This document shows positions 40,183-50,702 of a stretch of 64,000 nt of DNA, piece by piece. How positions within the stretch are numbered: the first letter of the stretch is position 1; each line of letters starts with the position of its first letter. The notes below the pieces were generated by a model that was not told where the DNA came from, made no database searches, and saw nothing but the letters and a program-made list of their open reading frames with translations. The DNA is from an uncultured Maribacter sp. (GTDB taxonomy: Bacteria > Bacteroidota > Bacteroidia > Flavobacteriales > Flavobacteriaceae), in contig NZ_CANMTX010000006.1 in NCBI RefSeq assembly GCF_947500985.1, forward strand, positions 239,404 through 303,403. Reading direction: 5' to 3'. The position numbers and the translations under genes are program-made.

Positions 40183-42201
40183 ATGTCTGAGGATAAAGAA
40201 CAACAATTACCAGAGAATTCAATAGAGGAAAATACTGTAATAGAATCTGCTGAAAATATAGCAGAAGAAACAGTTAATACTACTGAAGAATCAACAGAAT
40301 TACCAGCAGAACCTTCAACTGATGCTAAAGAAGCTAAAGAAGAAACTGATGTAATCAATGAGATTGACGATTCTAATGCTGAAGACGCAGAAGATACCGA
40401 TACCGAAAAAAGACATGAAATACCTATGCCAGATTACCATGAAATGAGCATGGAAAATTTGGTAGGTGAATTACAACGCTTGGTGAAGAACGAAAAAGTT
40501 CAAGCGATAAGAAAACATGTTGACACTATTAAAGACGAATTCAATCAGAAATTTGATGAGTTTTTAGAAGAAAAGAAAGAAGAATTTATTGCTAACGGTG
40601 GTAATGAAATTGATTTCAGATATAATTCTGTAGATAAACAACAATTCAACGAAGTATACTCAGAATACAGAGACAAGCGTAACCAACATTATAAAAGTTT
40701 AGAAAAAAGTCATAAAGAAAATCTTGCCTATAGATTAGATCTTATTGAACAGCTAAAAGCCTTGGTTAATGTTGAAGAAGATATAAATACTACGTATAAC
40801 AATTTCAAAGACATACAAGCTAAATGGCGCCATGCAGGGGCTATACCACGTGCAGATTATAACAATGTTTGGAAAACATACCACCACCACATAGAAATCT
40901 TTTATGATTTTTTAAATATCAATAGAGACTTAAGAGATTTAGATTTTAAGCATAACCTTGAGGAAAAAGGTAAAATAGTTGCTAGAGCCGAAGAACTTTC
41001 AAAAGAACCAGATTTAAATAGAGCCTTTAGAGAATTACAGGTTTTACACAAAATTTGGAAAGAAGATTTGGGTCCGGTTAGTAAAGATCATAGAGAAGAA
41101 ATCTGGGACCGTTTTAGTGCGGCTACAAAAATCATTCATGAAAGAAGACAAGATTATTTTAAGAATCTTGATAAAATTAAAGAAGAAAATTTAGAACGTA
41201 AACATGCAATTATTGCCGAAATAAGTGCACTCAGTGAAAATGTATCTAGCAATCATGGTACGCTACAGCAACAGATAAAAAAATTAGAGGAACTTAGAGA
41301 AGCCTTTTTCAAAGCAGGTCAAGTACCACAAAAAGTAAATTCTAAAACTTGGAACAGTTTTAAGGGTGCAGTACGTGTGTTCAATCAAAATAAAAATGCC
41401 TTTTACAAGAACCTTAAAAAAGACCAACAAGAGAATTTAGACAAAAAAAGAGCTTTACTAGAAATTGCAGTTTCAATAAAGGATAGTGACGATTTTGATG
41501 CCACTACTGCAGAAATGAAGCGTATACAAGGTCAGTGGAAAAAAATTGGGCATGTTCCTAGAAAGTATTCCGACAAATTATGGAAAGATTTTAAAACTAC
41601 CTGCAATCACTACTTTGACAGATTAAATGCGCTTAAAAATGATGCATTTAAAGAAGAGGAAGCTAATTTTAAACTAAAAGATGAATTCCTTAACCGTCTT
41701 AAGGCATTTGAGTTAAGCGGCGACAAAGCTAAAGATCTAGAGGCAATCGAGAAATTTTCTGAAGAATGGAAAACTTATGGAAGAGTTCCTTTCAAAAAGA
41801 AAAACATCAATCAGAAGTTCGATAAAATTATAGATGCGCTTTATCAAAAATGTGGTGTTAGCAAACAAGAATCTGAACTGTTGAAATATGGTAACAAGAT
41901 TCAACAACTTAGCAATAACGACAATCAAGAACGTGCTATACAGAATGAACGTGCATTTATCAGAAAAAAGATAGATGAAAGCAACGACGAAATTAGACAG
42001 TTAGAAAATAACTTACAGTTTTTCTCTAACGCCTCTGAAACTAATCCGTTAGTACAAGATGTTATCAAAAGAGTCAACCAACACAAAGAATCATTGGCTG
42101 CTTGGAAAGCTAAATTGAAAAAATTAAACATTTTAAAAAATACACTTCTTAAAGAAGACGAAGATGTTGAAGAATCTGAAGAAACTAAAACGGAAGAATA
42201 G
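40183..42201 (+). CDS. DUF349 domain protein (multiple repeats)
   Basis: Acidic N-terminus then repeated IQAKWRHAGAIPRADYNNVWKTYHHH / IQGQWKKIGHVPRKYSDKLWKDFK units. Confidence 0.9.
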   Translation: MSEDKEQQLPENSIEENTVIESAENIAEETVNTTEESTELPAEPSTDAKEAKEETDVINEIDDSNAEDAEDTDTEKRHEIPMPDYHEMSMENLVGELQRLVKNEKVQAIRKHVDTIKDEFNQKFDEFLEEKKEEFIANGGNEIDFRYNSVDKQQFNEVYSEYRDKRNQHYKSLEKSHKENLAYRLDLIEQLKALVNVEEDINTTYNNFKDIQAKWRHAGAIPRADYNNVWKTYHHHIEIFYDFLNINRDLRDLDFKHNLEEKGKIVARAEELSKEPDLNRAFRELQVLHKIWKEDLGPVSKDHREEIWDRFSAATKIIHERRQDYFKNLDKIKEENLERKHAIIAEISALSENVSSNHGTLQQQIKKLEELREAFFKAGQVPQKVNSKTWNSFKGAVRVFNQNKNAFYKNLKKDQQENLDKKRALLEIAVSIKDSDDFDATTAEMKRIQGQWKKIGHVPRKYSDKLWKDFKTTCNHYFDRLNALKNDAFKEEEANFKLKDEFLNRLKAFELSGDKAKDLEAIEKFSEEWKTYGRVPFKKKNINQKFDKIIDALYQKCGVSKQESELLKYGNKIQQLSNNDNQERAIQNERAFIRKKIDESNDEIRQLENNLQFFSNASETNPLVQDVIKRVNQHKESLAAWKAKLKKLNILKNTLLKEDEDVEESEETKTEE

Positions 42202-42356
42202 TTTTAGCATCACAATACAGTTTTAAAACTATATCGATTTGTTGAAAATAATTTGATGTAATTGAAAATAGGAACATATATACCAATCAGGTAATTTGCA
42301 CGTTTTATACGTACAAAAATACCTACTTAAAAAAGGGTTTTAGTTATCGATTCTAT

Positions 42357-43568
42357 ATGGTTAAACCAGAAATACCAGCAAACGAACAACAACGTCTAAA
42401 AGCTTTGAAGAGCTTTAACGTTCTTGACACGTTAGAAGAAAAAGAATACGATGCCATAACCCGTATTGCAGCAGATATTTGCGATACGCCTATGGCATTA
42501 GTTTCTTTAATAGATGAAGGCAGGCAATGGTTTAAATCGCATTATGGTATAGATGCTACAGAAACTCCCCGAGATTTTGCATTTTGTGCTCACGCCATAA
42601 ACACACCAGATTCTTTATTCGTTGTCAACGATGCAAATAAAGATGAACGTTTTATTGACAACCCATTAGTAACCGGAAGTCCATCAGTGCAGTTTTATGC
42701 AGGTGCCCCTTTAAACACCAAAGATGGTGAATCTATAGGTACGTTATGTGTGATAGACACCAAACCACGAAATGAATTTACCGAAAGACAAAAAGCTTCA
42801 TTAAAGGATCTTGCCGATCAAGTGATGGCTCAACTAGAGCTTAGAAGGCAGAATATTAAGGAAAAGATTGTAAATGAAGAATTACGAATAAAGAATAATC
42901 AACTAAAACAGTTATCATATCGAATGGCACATGATATGAAAACCCCATTATTAGGTATTAGTTCTGTTGTTGGGTTTATTAAAGAAGATTACGCCGAATT
43001 CGTTAAGGATACTGAAATACCGAATTACTTAGGTATTATAGACAATAGAGTTGAATATATGGAATCTTTAATTAATGGGATTATCAATTACAACGCTATA
43101 ACCAATGCAGATATAAGAGTTGAAAATTTTAATGTTTCAAAAGAATTACAGCATGTGTTCAACACACAATCTGGTCACGATACAGTACAATTACATTTAG
43201 AAAATTGCGATCACAACATAAAACATTCTTTAAATAGTTTTGACCAAATATTTAGAGATTTAATATCTAACAGTATCAAGTTTACTGATAAATCAGATAT
43301 TAAAATAAACGTATCATTCAGTGAATATCAAAACTTTTATTCTTTCACTTTTGAAGATAACGGTCCAGGAATACCTGAAAAATACTGGGAAAAGGTTTTC
43401 GTCTTATTTGAAAAGCTAGGTACAGAAGACACTAAAGATACCGGTATTGGATTGACAACAATAAAAGAGCTCATAGAAAAACTTGGAGGCAGCATTACTA
43501 TAGGCAAACGTAAAGACAATAAAGAAGGCGTACATTTTAGTTTTACGGTTTCCAAAAACCTTTCCTAA
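42357..43568 (+). CDS. GAF-domain sensor histidine kinase
   Basis: GAF domain; H-box YRMAHDMKTPLLG; HATPase DLISNSIKF, EDNGPGIP, TGIGLTTIKELIEKLGG. Confidence 0.92.
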   Translation: MVKPEIPANEQQRLKALKSFNVLDTLEEKEYDAITRIAADICDTPMALVSLIDEGRQWFKSHYGIDATETPRDFAFCAHAINTPDSLFVVNDANKDERFIDNPLVTGSPSVQFYAGAPLNTKDGESIGTLCVIDTKPRNEFTERQKASLKDLADQVMAQLELRRQNIKEKIVNEELRIKNNQLKQLSYRMAHDMKTPLLGISSVVGFIKEDYAEFVKDTEIPNYLGIIDNRVEYMESLINGIINYNAITNADIRVENFNVSKELQHVFNTQSGHDTVQLHLENCDHNIKHSLNSFDQIFRDLISNSIKFTDKSDIKINVSFSEYQNFYSFTFEDNGPGIPEKYWEKVFVLFEKLGTEDTKDTGIGLTTIKELIEKLGGSITIGKRKDNKEGVHFSFTVSKNLS

Positions 43569-43582
43569 ATGTTAGTTAGTAT

Positions 43583-43903
43583 ATGAAATCAGTAATTTGG
43601 ATTGTTTTAGTAATTACCAATTTCATTTCTCAACCATCTATTAACGAACAACAAGTACTAGAACCTCAAACTAATACGACAAAACAAAGCGCTTATTTAG
43701 TGTTGCATACAAAATGTAATTTTTGTCATTCCGTAAAAAAGAACAGAACCATCTTTTCATTACAAAATATGGATGGCTTAGCTAAAGCAATAGAATATCA
43801 AGTTTTTATAAAGAAGAAGATGCCAAAAGGCAGAAAGAACAACTTATCAAGTTTAGAAGAAGAAAAGTTATTAAAATGGATTAATTCTCTGGATAAAACA
43901 TAA
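43583..43903 (+). CDS. small secreted protein with CxxCH, putative monoheme cytochrome c-like
   Basis: Signal-like N-terminus; KCNFCH; downstream MPKG as a possible axial Met. Confidence 0.6.
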   Translation: MKSVIWIVLVITNFISQPSINEQQVLEPQTNTTKQSAYLVLHTKCNFCHSVKKNRTIFSLQNMDGLAKAIEYQVFIKKKMPKGRKNNLSSLEEEKLLKWINSLDKT

Positions 43904-43905
43904 AA

Positions 43906-43929
43906 AAAGCCTCTATAAATAGAGGCTTT
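43906..43929. terminator. rho-independent terminator
   Basis: AAAGCCTCTATAAATAGAGGCTTT. Confidence 0.78.
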
Positions 43930-43951
43930 AATTTAATACTATAAACTAAAA

Positions 43952-45520
43952 TTACTTTGCTACATTGACAGCTCTTGTCTCACGTATTACAGTAACTTTC
44001 ACCTGACCAGGATAAGTCATATCTGTCTGTATTTTCTGAGAAATCTCAAAAGATAATTGAGCAGCTCTATCATCATTAACCTTCTCGCTCTCAACGATTA
44101 CACGAAGCTCTCTACCCGCTTGAATCGCGTAAGCCTTCTGTACACCACTAAAACCGAATGCAACCTCTTCAAGGTCTTTTAAACGCTGAATATAAGAATC
44201 TAATACCTGTCTTCTTGCTCCTGGTCTTGCACCACTAATGGCATCACAAACCTGTACTATTGGTGCTATTAAAGTTTTCATTTCAATTTCATCGTGGTGA
44301 GCACCGATGGCATTACATACCTCTGGTTTTTCACCAAACTTCTCGGCCCACTGCATACCTAAAATAGCGTGTGGCGTTTCAATTTCATTTTCAGTATTCG
44401 GCACTTTACCAATATCATGTAAAAGTCCGGCACGTTTAGCGATTTTAGGATTCAATCCTAATTCAGAAGCCATAACACCACAAAGTTTTGCTACTTCTCT
44501 TGAGTGTTGCAACAAGTTTTGACCGTAAGATGACCTGTACTTCATTCTACCAACTGCACGTATTAATTCAGGGTGCAAACCATGAATACCTAAGTCAATA
44601 ACAGTACGTTTACCTATTTCTACGATTTCTGCCTCTATTTGTTTTTCGGTCTTCTTAACAATCTCTTCTATTCTTGCAGGGTGAATTCTACCATCTGTTA
44701 CTAACTTATGAAGCGAAAGTCTTGCAACCTCTCTTCTAACAGAATCAAAACAAGAAAGTATAATTGCTTCTGGTGTATCATCAACAATAATCTCAACGCC
44801 TGTAGCAGCTTCTAAAGCTCTAATGTTTCTACCTTCTCTACCAATAATTCTACCTTTAACATCATCAGACTCAATATTAAATACAGAAACACAGTTCTCT
44901 ACTGCTTCTTCTGTACCAATTCTCTGTATTGTGTTAATTATAATTTTACGTGCTTCTTGTTGTGCTGTAAGTTTAGATTCTTCAACAGTAGATTGAATGT
45001 AAGCCATGGCATCAGTCTTAGCCGTTTCTTTCAAACTTTGTACTAATTGATTTTTAGCTTCATCTGCAGAAAGACCAGAGATAACTTCTAATTGTTGAAT
45101 TTGGCTTTTATGCATTTTATCCAACTCCTCATGACGTTTGTCAAAAAGTTCTTTTTTCTGCTCTACGTCTTTCAGTTTATTATCTAACTGAGAGTTCATG
45201 TTCTTGTTTTTGGCAAGTTCACTACTCACTTGAGACTCCTTATCTCTAGTACGCTTCTCTGCTTCGTTTATCTTTCTGTCTTTACTATTAATAACCTTCT
45301 CATGCTCAGCTTTTAATTCTAAAAACTTCTCTTTCGCTTGTAAAATCTTTTCTTTCTTGACACTCTCTCCCTCTGCATTTGCATCTTTTAATATGCGTTC
45401 AGCGTCTTTTTTTGCGTTTATTATGGTTTTAGAGGCTTTCCCTTTTTCCAAAAACTTTGCTATTGCAAAACCGATTGCCAGCCCAACTATTGCGGCAATA
45501 ATTATCATTGTACTATCCAT
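43952..45520 (-). CDS. rny: ribonuclease Y
   Basis: N-terminal [33 protein letters not shown] (KH); [14 protein letters not shown] (HD). [14 protein letters not shown] start at 45520 preferred. Confidence 0.96.
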   Translation of the reverse strand: MDSTMIIIAAIVGLAIGFAIAKFLEKGKASKTIINAKKDAERILKDANAEGESVKKEKILQAKEKFLELKAEHEKVINSKDRKINEAEKRTRDKESQVSSELAKNKNMNSQLDNKLKDVEQKKELFDKRHEELDKMHKSQIQQLEVISGLSADEAKNQLVQSLKETAKTDAMAYIQSTVEESKLTAQQEARKIIINTIQRIGTEEAVENCVSVFNIESDDVKGRIIGREGRNIRALEAATGVEIIVDDTPEAIILSCFDSVRREVARLSLHKLVTDGRIHPARIEEIVKKTEKQIEAEIVEIGKRTVIDLGIHGLHPELIRAVGRMKYRSSYGQNLLQHSREVAKLCGVMASELGLNPKIAKRAGLLHDIGKVPNTENEIETPHAILGMQWAEKFGEKPEVCNAIGAHHDEIEMKTLIAPIVQVCDAISGARPGARRQVLDSYIQRLKDLEEVAFGFSGVQKAYAIQAGRELRVIVESEKVNDDRAAQLSFEISQKIQTDMTYPGQVKVTVIRETRAVNVAK

Positions 45521-45539
45521 AGTGTAATTTATTAATAAA

Positions 45540-45707
45540 AAAAAAGCCCACATTGGAGAAGTTTTGATCAAACTCCGGTAAACAGGTTTAGGGCTAACAG
45601 ACTGATCAAGGATCCCTATACAAGTAGGGCTTGCTTTTACAATCTAAACTCACCCTTTTTAAAAAAAATAAATGTTGAGTTTGTCAAAAGGTATTACCAA
45701 TGTGGGC
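45540..45707 (-). ncRNA. 6S RNA-like (6S-Flavo type) structured RNA between zapA and rny
   Basis: Minus-strand RNA closes with perfect 11-bp stem GCCCACATTGG/CCAATGTGGGC (45697-45707 with 45546-45556), then TTTTGACAAACTC/GAGTTTGATCAAAA, then inner stems; ends in a T run; zapA-linked position. Confidence 0.8.
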
Positions 45708-45736
45708 AGTAACTTAATGTATTTAAAAGAACGTTT

Positions 45737-46033
45737 TTATTTCAAAGCTAATTTAGATGTTACCAAATCTTCTAGCGCTTGTAAACGCTCTTCAGCTTCT
45801 TTGGTACCTTCTGTTTGCTCTATGCCATTTTGTTCAATTTTAGACGCAAATTGTAAGGCACACATAGCCAAAACATCTTGTTTGTCTCTAACTGCATAAT
45901 TCTTCTCAAATTTTTTAGCCAACTGTTCTATATTCTTAGCCGCTTTACGCAAGCCTTCTTCCTGAGCAGGGTCAATAGTCAATGGGTAGACCCTATCAGC
46001 AATAGAAAGTTTTATTTTGAGCTTTTCTGACAT
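45737..46033 (-). CDS. zapA: cell division protein ZapA
   Basis: KLKIKLSIADRVYPLTIDPAQEEGLRKAAKNIEQLAKKFEKNYAVRDKQDVLAMCALQFA. Confidence 0.9.
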   Translation of the reverse strand: MSEKLKIKLSIADRVYPLTIDPAQEEGLRKAAKNIEQLAKKFEKNYAVRDKQDVLAMCALQFASKIEQNGIEQTEGTKEAEERLQALEDLVTSKLALK

Positions 46034-46046
46034 ATTATTATAAACA

Positions 46047-46337
46047 TTACTCCGACAATTGAGCTATACAATGGTCCAACTCTCGTATTAATGTATTTAT
46101 TTTAAGCTTAGCTTCTGTTTTATTTGTATTACTGCCAAGCATTGAATTTGCAAGTTTGAGTGAATTATATTTGTCTTCCCATTCAGACACCGTTTTACTG
46201 GCATTTTCTTGTGAAGATTTTATATTCATTAATTCTTTTTCCAATTCAATATTAGCATTGTTTAAAACCTCAAGTTTATGCAACAATTTGCTAATTTTAT
46301 TTTCTAAAGAATCAACAATTTTAATTAACTCGCCCAT
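46047..46337 (-). CDS. small coiled-coil protein upstream of zapA
   Basis: 96 aa, heptad-like Leu pattern, 13 nt upstream of zapA. Confidence 0.8.
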   Translation of the reverse strand: MGELIKIVDSLENKISKLLHKLEVLNNANIELEKELMNIKSSQENASKTVSEWEDKYNSLKLANSMLGSNTNKTEAKLKINTLIRELDHCIAQLSE

Positions 46338-46446
46338 ACATTACAATCAATGCGATTTACACAAAGTTAACATACATTACATGACTTAGCAATAGTTTTA
46401 TGAAATATTCGTAAAACTGTCGTTCTAAATTTCAGAATACATTACA
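46336..46446. repeat. three exact copies of ATACATTACA in the divergent promoter region
   Basis: Copies at 46336-46345, 46372-46381, 46437-46446. Confidence 0.7.
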
Positions 46447-46530
46447 ATAAACTCTTTATAATAATTTTAGCGTCCTCAACTTCACCGAATTGTTATTGAT
46501 TAATTATTTTCGCACTATTGCTATCTACCT

Positions 46531-48222
46531 ATGAAAAAAATATCCCTTGGTCTTTTATTATTATTTTGTTTTAGTCTATTCGCTCAAGAAAATTATCCGA
46601 AAGATGCTTTTGGACCACCAATGGACATCCCCATTATTTTAGCGGGTACTTTTGGCGAGCTACGTTCAAACCACTTTCATTCTGGTGTTGATATCAAAAC
46701 ACAGCAGCGAGAAGGTATTCCAATAAATGCTATTGGCGATGGCACCATTACCCGTATTAAGGTTTCTCTTTGGGGCTACGGTAAAGTTCTTTACATAGCT
46801 CACCCAAATGGCTATACTTCGGTTTATGGCCATCTTCAGAAGTTCTCACCTACTATTGAAGCGTATATCAAAAAATTACAATACAATAAAAAGTCGTTTG
46901 AAGTAGAGGTTTTTCCTGATTACGGAGAATTGAAGGTATCAAAAGGTGAATTAATTGCATATAGCGGTAATACTGGTGGTTCTGCTGGTCCGCATTTACA
47001 TTTTGAAATTAGAAGTAGTATTTCTGAAAAACCGACCAACCCTTTAATGTATGGTTTAGATGTTGCCGATGCTACAAATCCTATCCTAGAAAAATTATTT
47101 GTTTATCCTTTGACAGATAAATCTCATGTCAATAATAATTACGAAAGAACACAAATAAATTTCAGTAAACAGACTGATGGTTCATTTTTAGCGGATAAAG
47201 TTACCGCGCTAGGTGATATTGGAGTCGGTTTTATTGGTTTTGATAGGCTAGATATGGCCGCTAATAAAAACGGAGTATATAGTGTTGAACTTAGTGTCAA
47301 TGGAAAAATATATTCCTTGTACGATTTTGAGTCATTTTCTTTTGGTGAGACTAGATATATAAATACGCTCGTTGACTATGATTATTATGGTAGAAATAGA
47401 CAAAAAATTCAGAAAAGTTTTAAATCACCGGGCAATAACCTGAGTATTTATAAAGATTTATATAATGACGGTAAAATAAAAATAAACGAAGGTTTAAGTT
47501 ATACTGCCAAATTATTGATCAAAGATTACGCTGGTAATAAGGTAGAGCTTCATATACCCGTTGAAGGCGTAAAGAATTTATTGGGTAACAAAAAAGTAAT
47601 AGCGAAAACCGACAATTACGTGATTGCAAAAAAACCTAATAATTTTGATTTAGGTGGTGCGAAAGTTTATTTTCCAACTAATACTTTTTATGAAGATTTT
47701 TACATCGATTTAAAGAAGGGAAAAGACACCGTAACCATTCATCGTAACACAGTACCGGCACATAGAAATTTTACAATAACTTTTGATGTTTCTAAATATA
47801 CAAAAGAAGAACAAAAACAATTATTCATAGCTAGGTTAGATTCTAAACTTAGACCAAACCATGCGAACACCTATAAACGTGGCAATGAATTTACAACGCG
47901 AACACGTAATTTAGGTACATACACTTTAGCTAAAGATTCTGTTGCACCCACTATTAGAACTAAGAATTTTAAAGACAAGCAATGGTTAAACAATTATAAA
48001 TATCTGAGTGTACAGATAGCTGATGACTTAAGTGGTGTCGATAAATATTCTGCTACATTAAATGGCGAATGGATTTTGATGGAATACGAGCCTAAACGCA
48101 ATACCTTGACCTATAATTTTGATGATAAGATTGCAGACCAAACGCAATGTGTTCTTGAAGTTACCGTTACAGATAATGTAGGGAATACCAACACCCTAAC
48201 CACCTCTTTTTATAGAAAATAA
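46531..48222 (+). CDS. M23 family metallopeptidase (LytM-type)
   Basis: NHFHSGVDIKTQQREGIPINAIGDGTITRIKVS...SGNTGGSAGPHLHFEIR. Confidence 0.93.
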   Translation: MKKISLGLLLLFCFSLFAQENYPKDAFGPPMDIPIILAGTFGELRSNHFHSGVDIKTQQREGIPINAIGDGTITRIKVSLWGYGKVLYIAHPNGYTSVYGHLQKFSPTIEAYIKKLQYNKKSFEVEVFPDYGELKVSKGELIAYSGNTGGSAGPHLHFEIRSSISEKPTNPLMYGLDVADATNPILEKLFVYPLTDKSHVNNNYERTQINFSKQTDGSFLADKVTALGDIGVGFIGFDRLDMAANKNGVYSVELSVNGKIYSLYDFESFSFGETRYINTLVDYDYYGRNRQKIQKSFKSPGNNLSIYKDLYNDGKIKINEGLSYTAKLLIKDYAGNKVELHIPVEGVKNLLGNKKVIAKTDNYVIAKKPNNFDLGGAKVYFPTNTFYEDFYIDLKKGKDTVTIHRNTVPAHRNFTITFDVSKYTKEEQKQLFIARLDSKLRPNHANTYKRGNEFTTRTRNLGTYTLAKDSVAPTIRTKNFKDKQWLNNYKYLSVQIADDLSGVDKYSATLNGEWILMEYEPKRNTLTYNFDDKIADQTQCVLEVTVTDNVGNTNTLTTSFYRK

Positions 48223-48227
48223 TACAT

Positions 48228-50693
48228 TTGAAACTACCTAACGTTCTAAGCCTGATACTACTGCTGTGCAGCGCCATTGGTTTTGCACAGAACGCTACTA
48301 TTTCAGGTGTAGTACTAGGAGAAGGTAATGAGCCCTTACCAAATGTAAATATTACGAGTAAAGGCTTAGGTACCACAACAAATTCTGACGGTTTTTACAT
48401 TTTAGAGATTACCTCAGATGAAGAGAACACTATAGTTTTCTCTCATATTGCTTATTTAGATGTTGTTTTGGAAAATATCATATTAAACACGAATGAAACA
48501 TTTGAGTTCAATCCTGTTTTAAAAAGTAATGTTACCCAGATAGACGGAGTTACCGTTTCTGCCACTGGCGAAAAAGAAGTCAGCAATATTTTAAACATAT
48601 CTCCAGAAAAAATCAGAAAGATACCAGGTGCAAATTCCGGAGTAGAAACGATATTGAAGCTATTACCCGGTGTATCTTCTAACAACGAATTAAGTACACA
48701 ATATGCTGTACGTGGTGGCAATTACGATGAAAATTTGGTATATGTAAACGAAATAGAAGTGTACAGACCATTTTTAATTCGTTCAGCACAACAAGAAGGT
48801 TTGAGCTTTGTAAATAGCGACCTAGTACAGAATGTCAAGTTTTCAGCCGGTGGTTTTCAAGCGAAGTATGGCGATAAGTTAGCTTCCGTATTAGATATTA
48901 AATATAAGACCCCTACCCTATTTTCTCTTAGGGCAGATGCAAGTTTTCTTGGCGCAAGTGCTAGCTTAGAAACGGTTTCTAAAAATCAAAAGTTAAGTTC
49001 TGTATCTGGTGTTCGTTATAGAAATAACTCCCTTTTGGTTAATAGTCAGCAAACGCAAAGCAATTTTAATCCGGCATTTACAGATGTTCAAAGTTATTTG
49101 ACGTACCGCTTTTCGCCAAAGTTTCAACTTAATTTTCTAGGTAATTTAGCTGTTAACGATTATAAAAATGAACCGTTAAATAGACAGACTAATTTTGGCA
49201 CCATAGACAACCCGCAGGCATTAGTAGTGTATTATGAAGGGCAAGAAAACAACAAATACACTACCGCATTAGGTGCTTTAAAAGGCAGTTACTTTTTAAA
49301 TGAAAAGACCACTTTAAAACTTATATCTTCTATTTACCATACCATTGAAGAAGAATATTCAGATGTTGTAGCAGCCTATGAGCTTGGTCATGTTGATAGC
49401 AATTTAGGGAGCGATACGGCTGGCGAGGTATTAACATCTCGCGGAATAGGCTCTCAATTTAATCGAACAAGAAATGATTTAGATGCACTAATCTTCAATT
49501 TAGAACACAAAGGTTCTCACACCATGAATAATTCTGTATTAGAATGGGGAGCAAAATATACCCATGAAGACATACGAGATCAGTTGCGAGAATCTGAGTT
49601 TATTGACTCCGCCGGATTTTCTATTAGACCCCCACGACCAGAATTCATAAACAATCAGCCTTCTGAACCTTTTGTTGCACCATTAGAAGCATATACTGGT
49701 TTAAATGCTCTAAACTTTGTAAAAACGAATCGGTTTTCTGGCTTTGTTCAATTGGGCACCCAAAAAACATGGAAAAATGCAGATGTATACTATAATATTG
49801 GTGTTCGATCTCATCATTGGACGGTGAGCGGTACTGGCGTAGAAAAAGTATCACAAACCGTATTTAGTCCGCGTGCACAATTCGCTATAAAGCCCGAATG
49901 GGATAAGGATATGCTATTTCGACTATCTGCCGGAGTTTATCATCAACCTCCTTTTTACCGAGAATTACGTGATAACACAGGTACTATACAACCTAACGTA
50001 AGGGCACAAAAAGCTTTTCATCTAGTTGCGGGAAATGAGTATAGTTTTCTGCTATGGGATAGACCTTTTACACTTATTAGCGAAGCATATTACAAGAAAT
50101 TAGAAAATGTAAATCCATATACCTTAGAAGATGTTCGCATTCGTTACGCTGCTAATAATGATACAGAAGCGTATGTCTATGGTGCAGAAGTTAGATTAAA
50201 CGGTGCCTTTGTACCTGGCACAGAATCTTGGGTAAGTCTAGGGTATTTAAAAACCGAGGAGAATAGAAATAATAGAGGCTACATACCTCGGCCTACAGAT
50301 CAACGCGTAAAATTCGCTATTCTTTTTCAAGATTACATACCTACAATACCAAATGTAAAAATGTATTTAAATTTGGTTTATCAAACGGGTGTGCCTGGTG
50401 GTTCGCCCAGTTATGCAGACCCGTACATTTTTCAGAATAGATTAAGAGATTATAAACGTGCAGATTTAGGAATTTCCTATATTTTTGCAAATAAGGATAA
50501 ACAATTTTCAAGAACACATTGGCTTTATAATTTTAAAGAATTGAGTTTAGGTTTTGAAATTTTCAATTTATTCAACAATCAGAATTCAATTACCAATACT
50601 TGGGTGAGAGATGCAGACAGCAAAAATGAATATGCTGTACCAAATTACCTTACGTCTAGAGTATTAAATTTAAAATTAGGATTACGCCTTTAA
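48228..50693 (+). CDS. TonB-dependent receptor with N-terminal carboxypeptidase-regulatory-like domain (TTG start)
   Basis: ATISGVVLGEGNEPLPNVNITSKGLGTTTNSDGFY; plug QYAVRGGNYDENLVYVNEIEVYRP; beta-barrel. Confidence 0.92.
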   Translation: MKLPNVLSLILLLCSAIGFAQNATISGVVLGEGNEPLPNVNITSKGLGTTTNSDGFYILEITSDEENTIVFSHIAYLDVVLENIILNTNETFEFNPVLKSNVTQIDGVTVSATGEKEVSNILNISPEKIRKIPGANSGVETILKLLPGVSSNNELSTQYAVRGGNYDENLVYVNEIEVYRPFLIRSAQQEGLSFVNSDLVQNVKFSAGGFQAKYGDKLASVLDIKYKTPTLFSLRADASFLGASASLETVSKNQKLSSVSGVRYRNNSLLVNSQQTQSNFNPAFTDVQSYLTYRFSPKFQLNFLGNLAVNDYKNEPLNRQTNFGTIDNPQALVVYYEGQENNKYTTALGALKGSYFLNEKTTLKLISSIYHTIEEEYSDVVAAYELGHVDSNLGSDTAGEVLTSRGIGSQFNRTRNDLDALIFNLEHKGSHTMNNSVLEWGAKYTHEDIRDQLRESEFIDSAGFSIRPPRPEFINNQPSEPFVAPLEAYTGLNALNFVKTNRFSGFVQLGTQKTWKNADVYYNIGVRSHHWTVSGTGVEKVSQTVFSPRAQFAIKPEWDKDMLFRLSAGVYHQPPFYRELRDNTGTIQPNVRAQKAFHLVAGNEYSFLLWDRPFTLISEAYYKKLENVNPYTLEDVRIRYAANNDTEAYVYGAEVRLNGAFVPGTESWVSLGYLKTEENRNNRGYIPRPTDQRVKFAILFQDYIPTIPNVKMYLNLVYQTGVPGGSPSYADPYIFQNRLRDYKRADLGISYIFANKDKQFSRTHWLYNFKELSLGFEIFNLFNNQNSITNTWVRDADSKNEYAVPNYLTSRVLNLKLGLRL

Positions 50694-50702
50694 AAATTAC
50701 AA

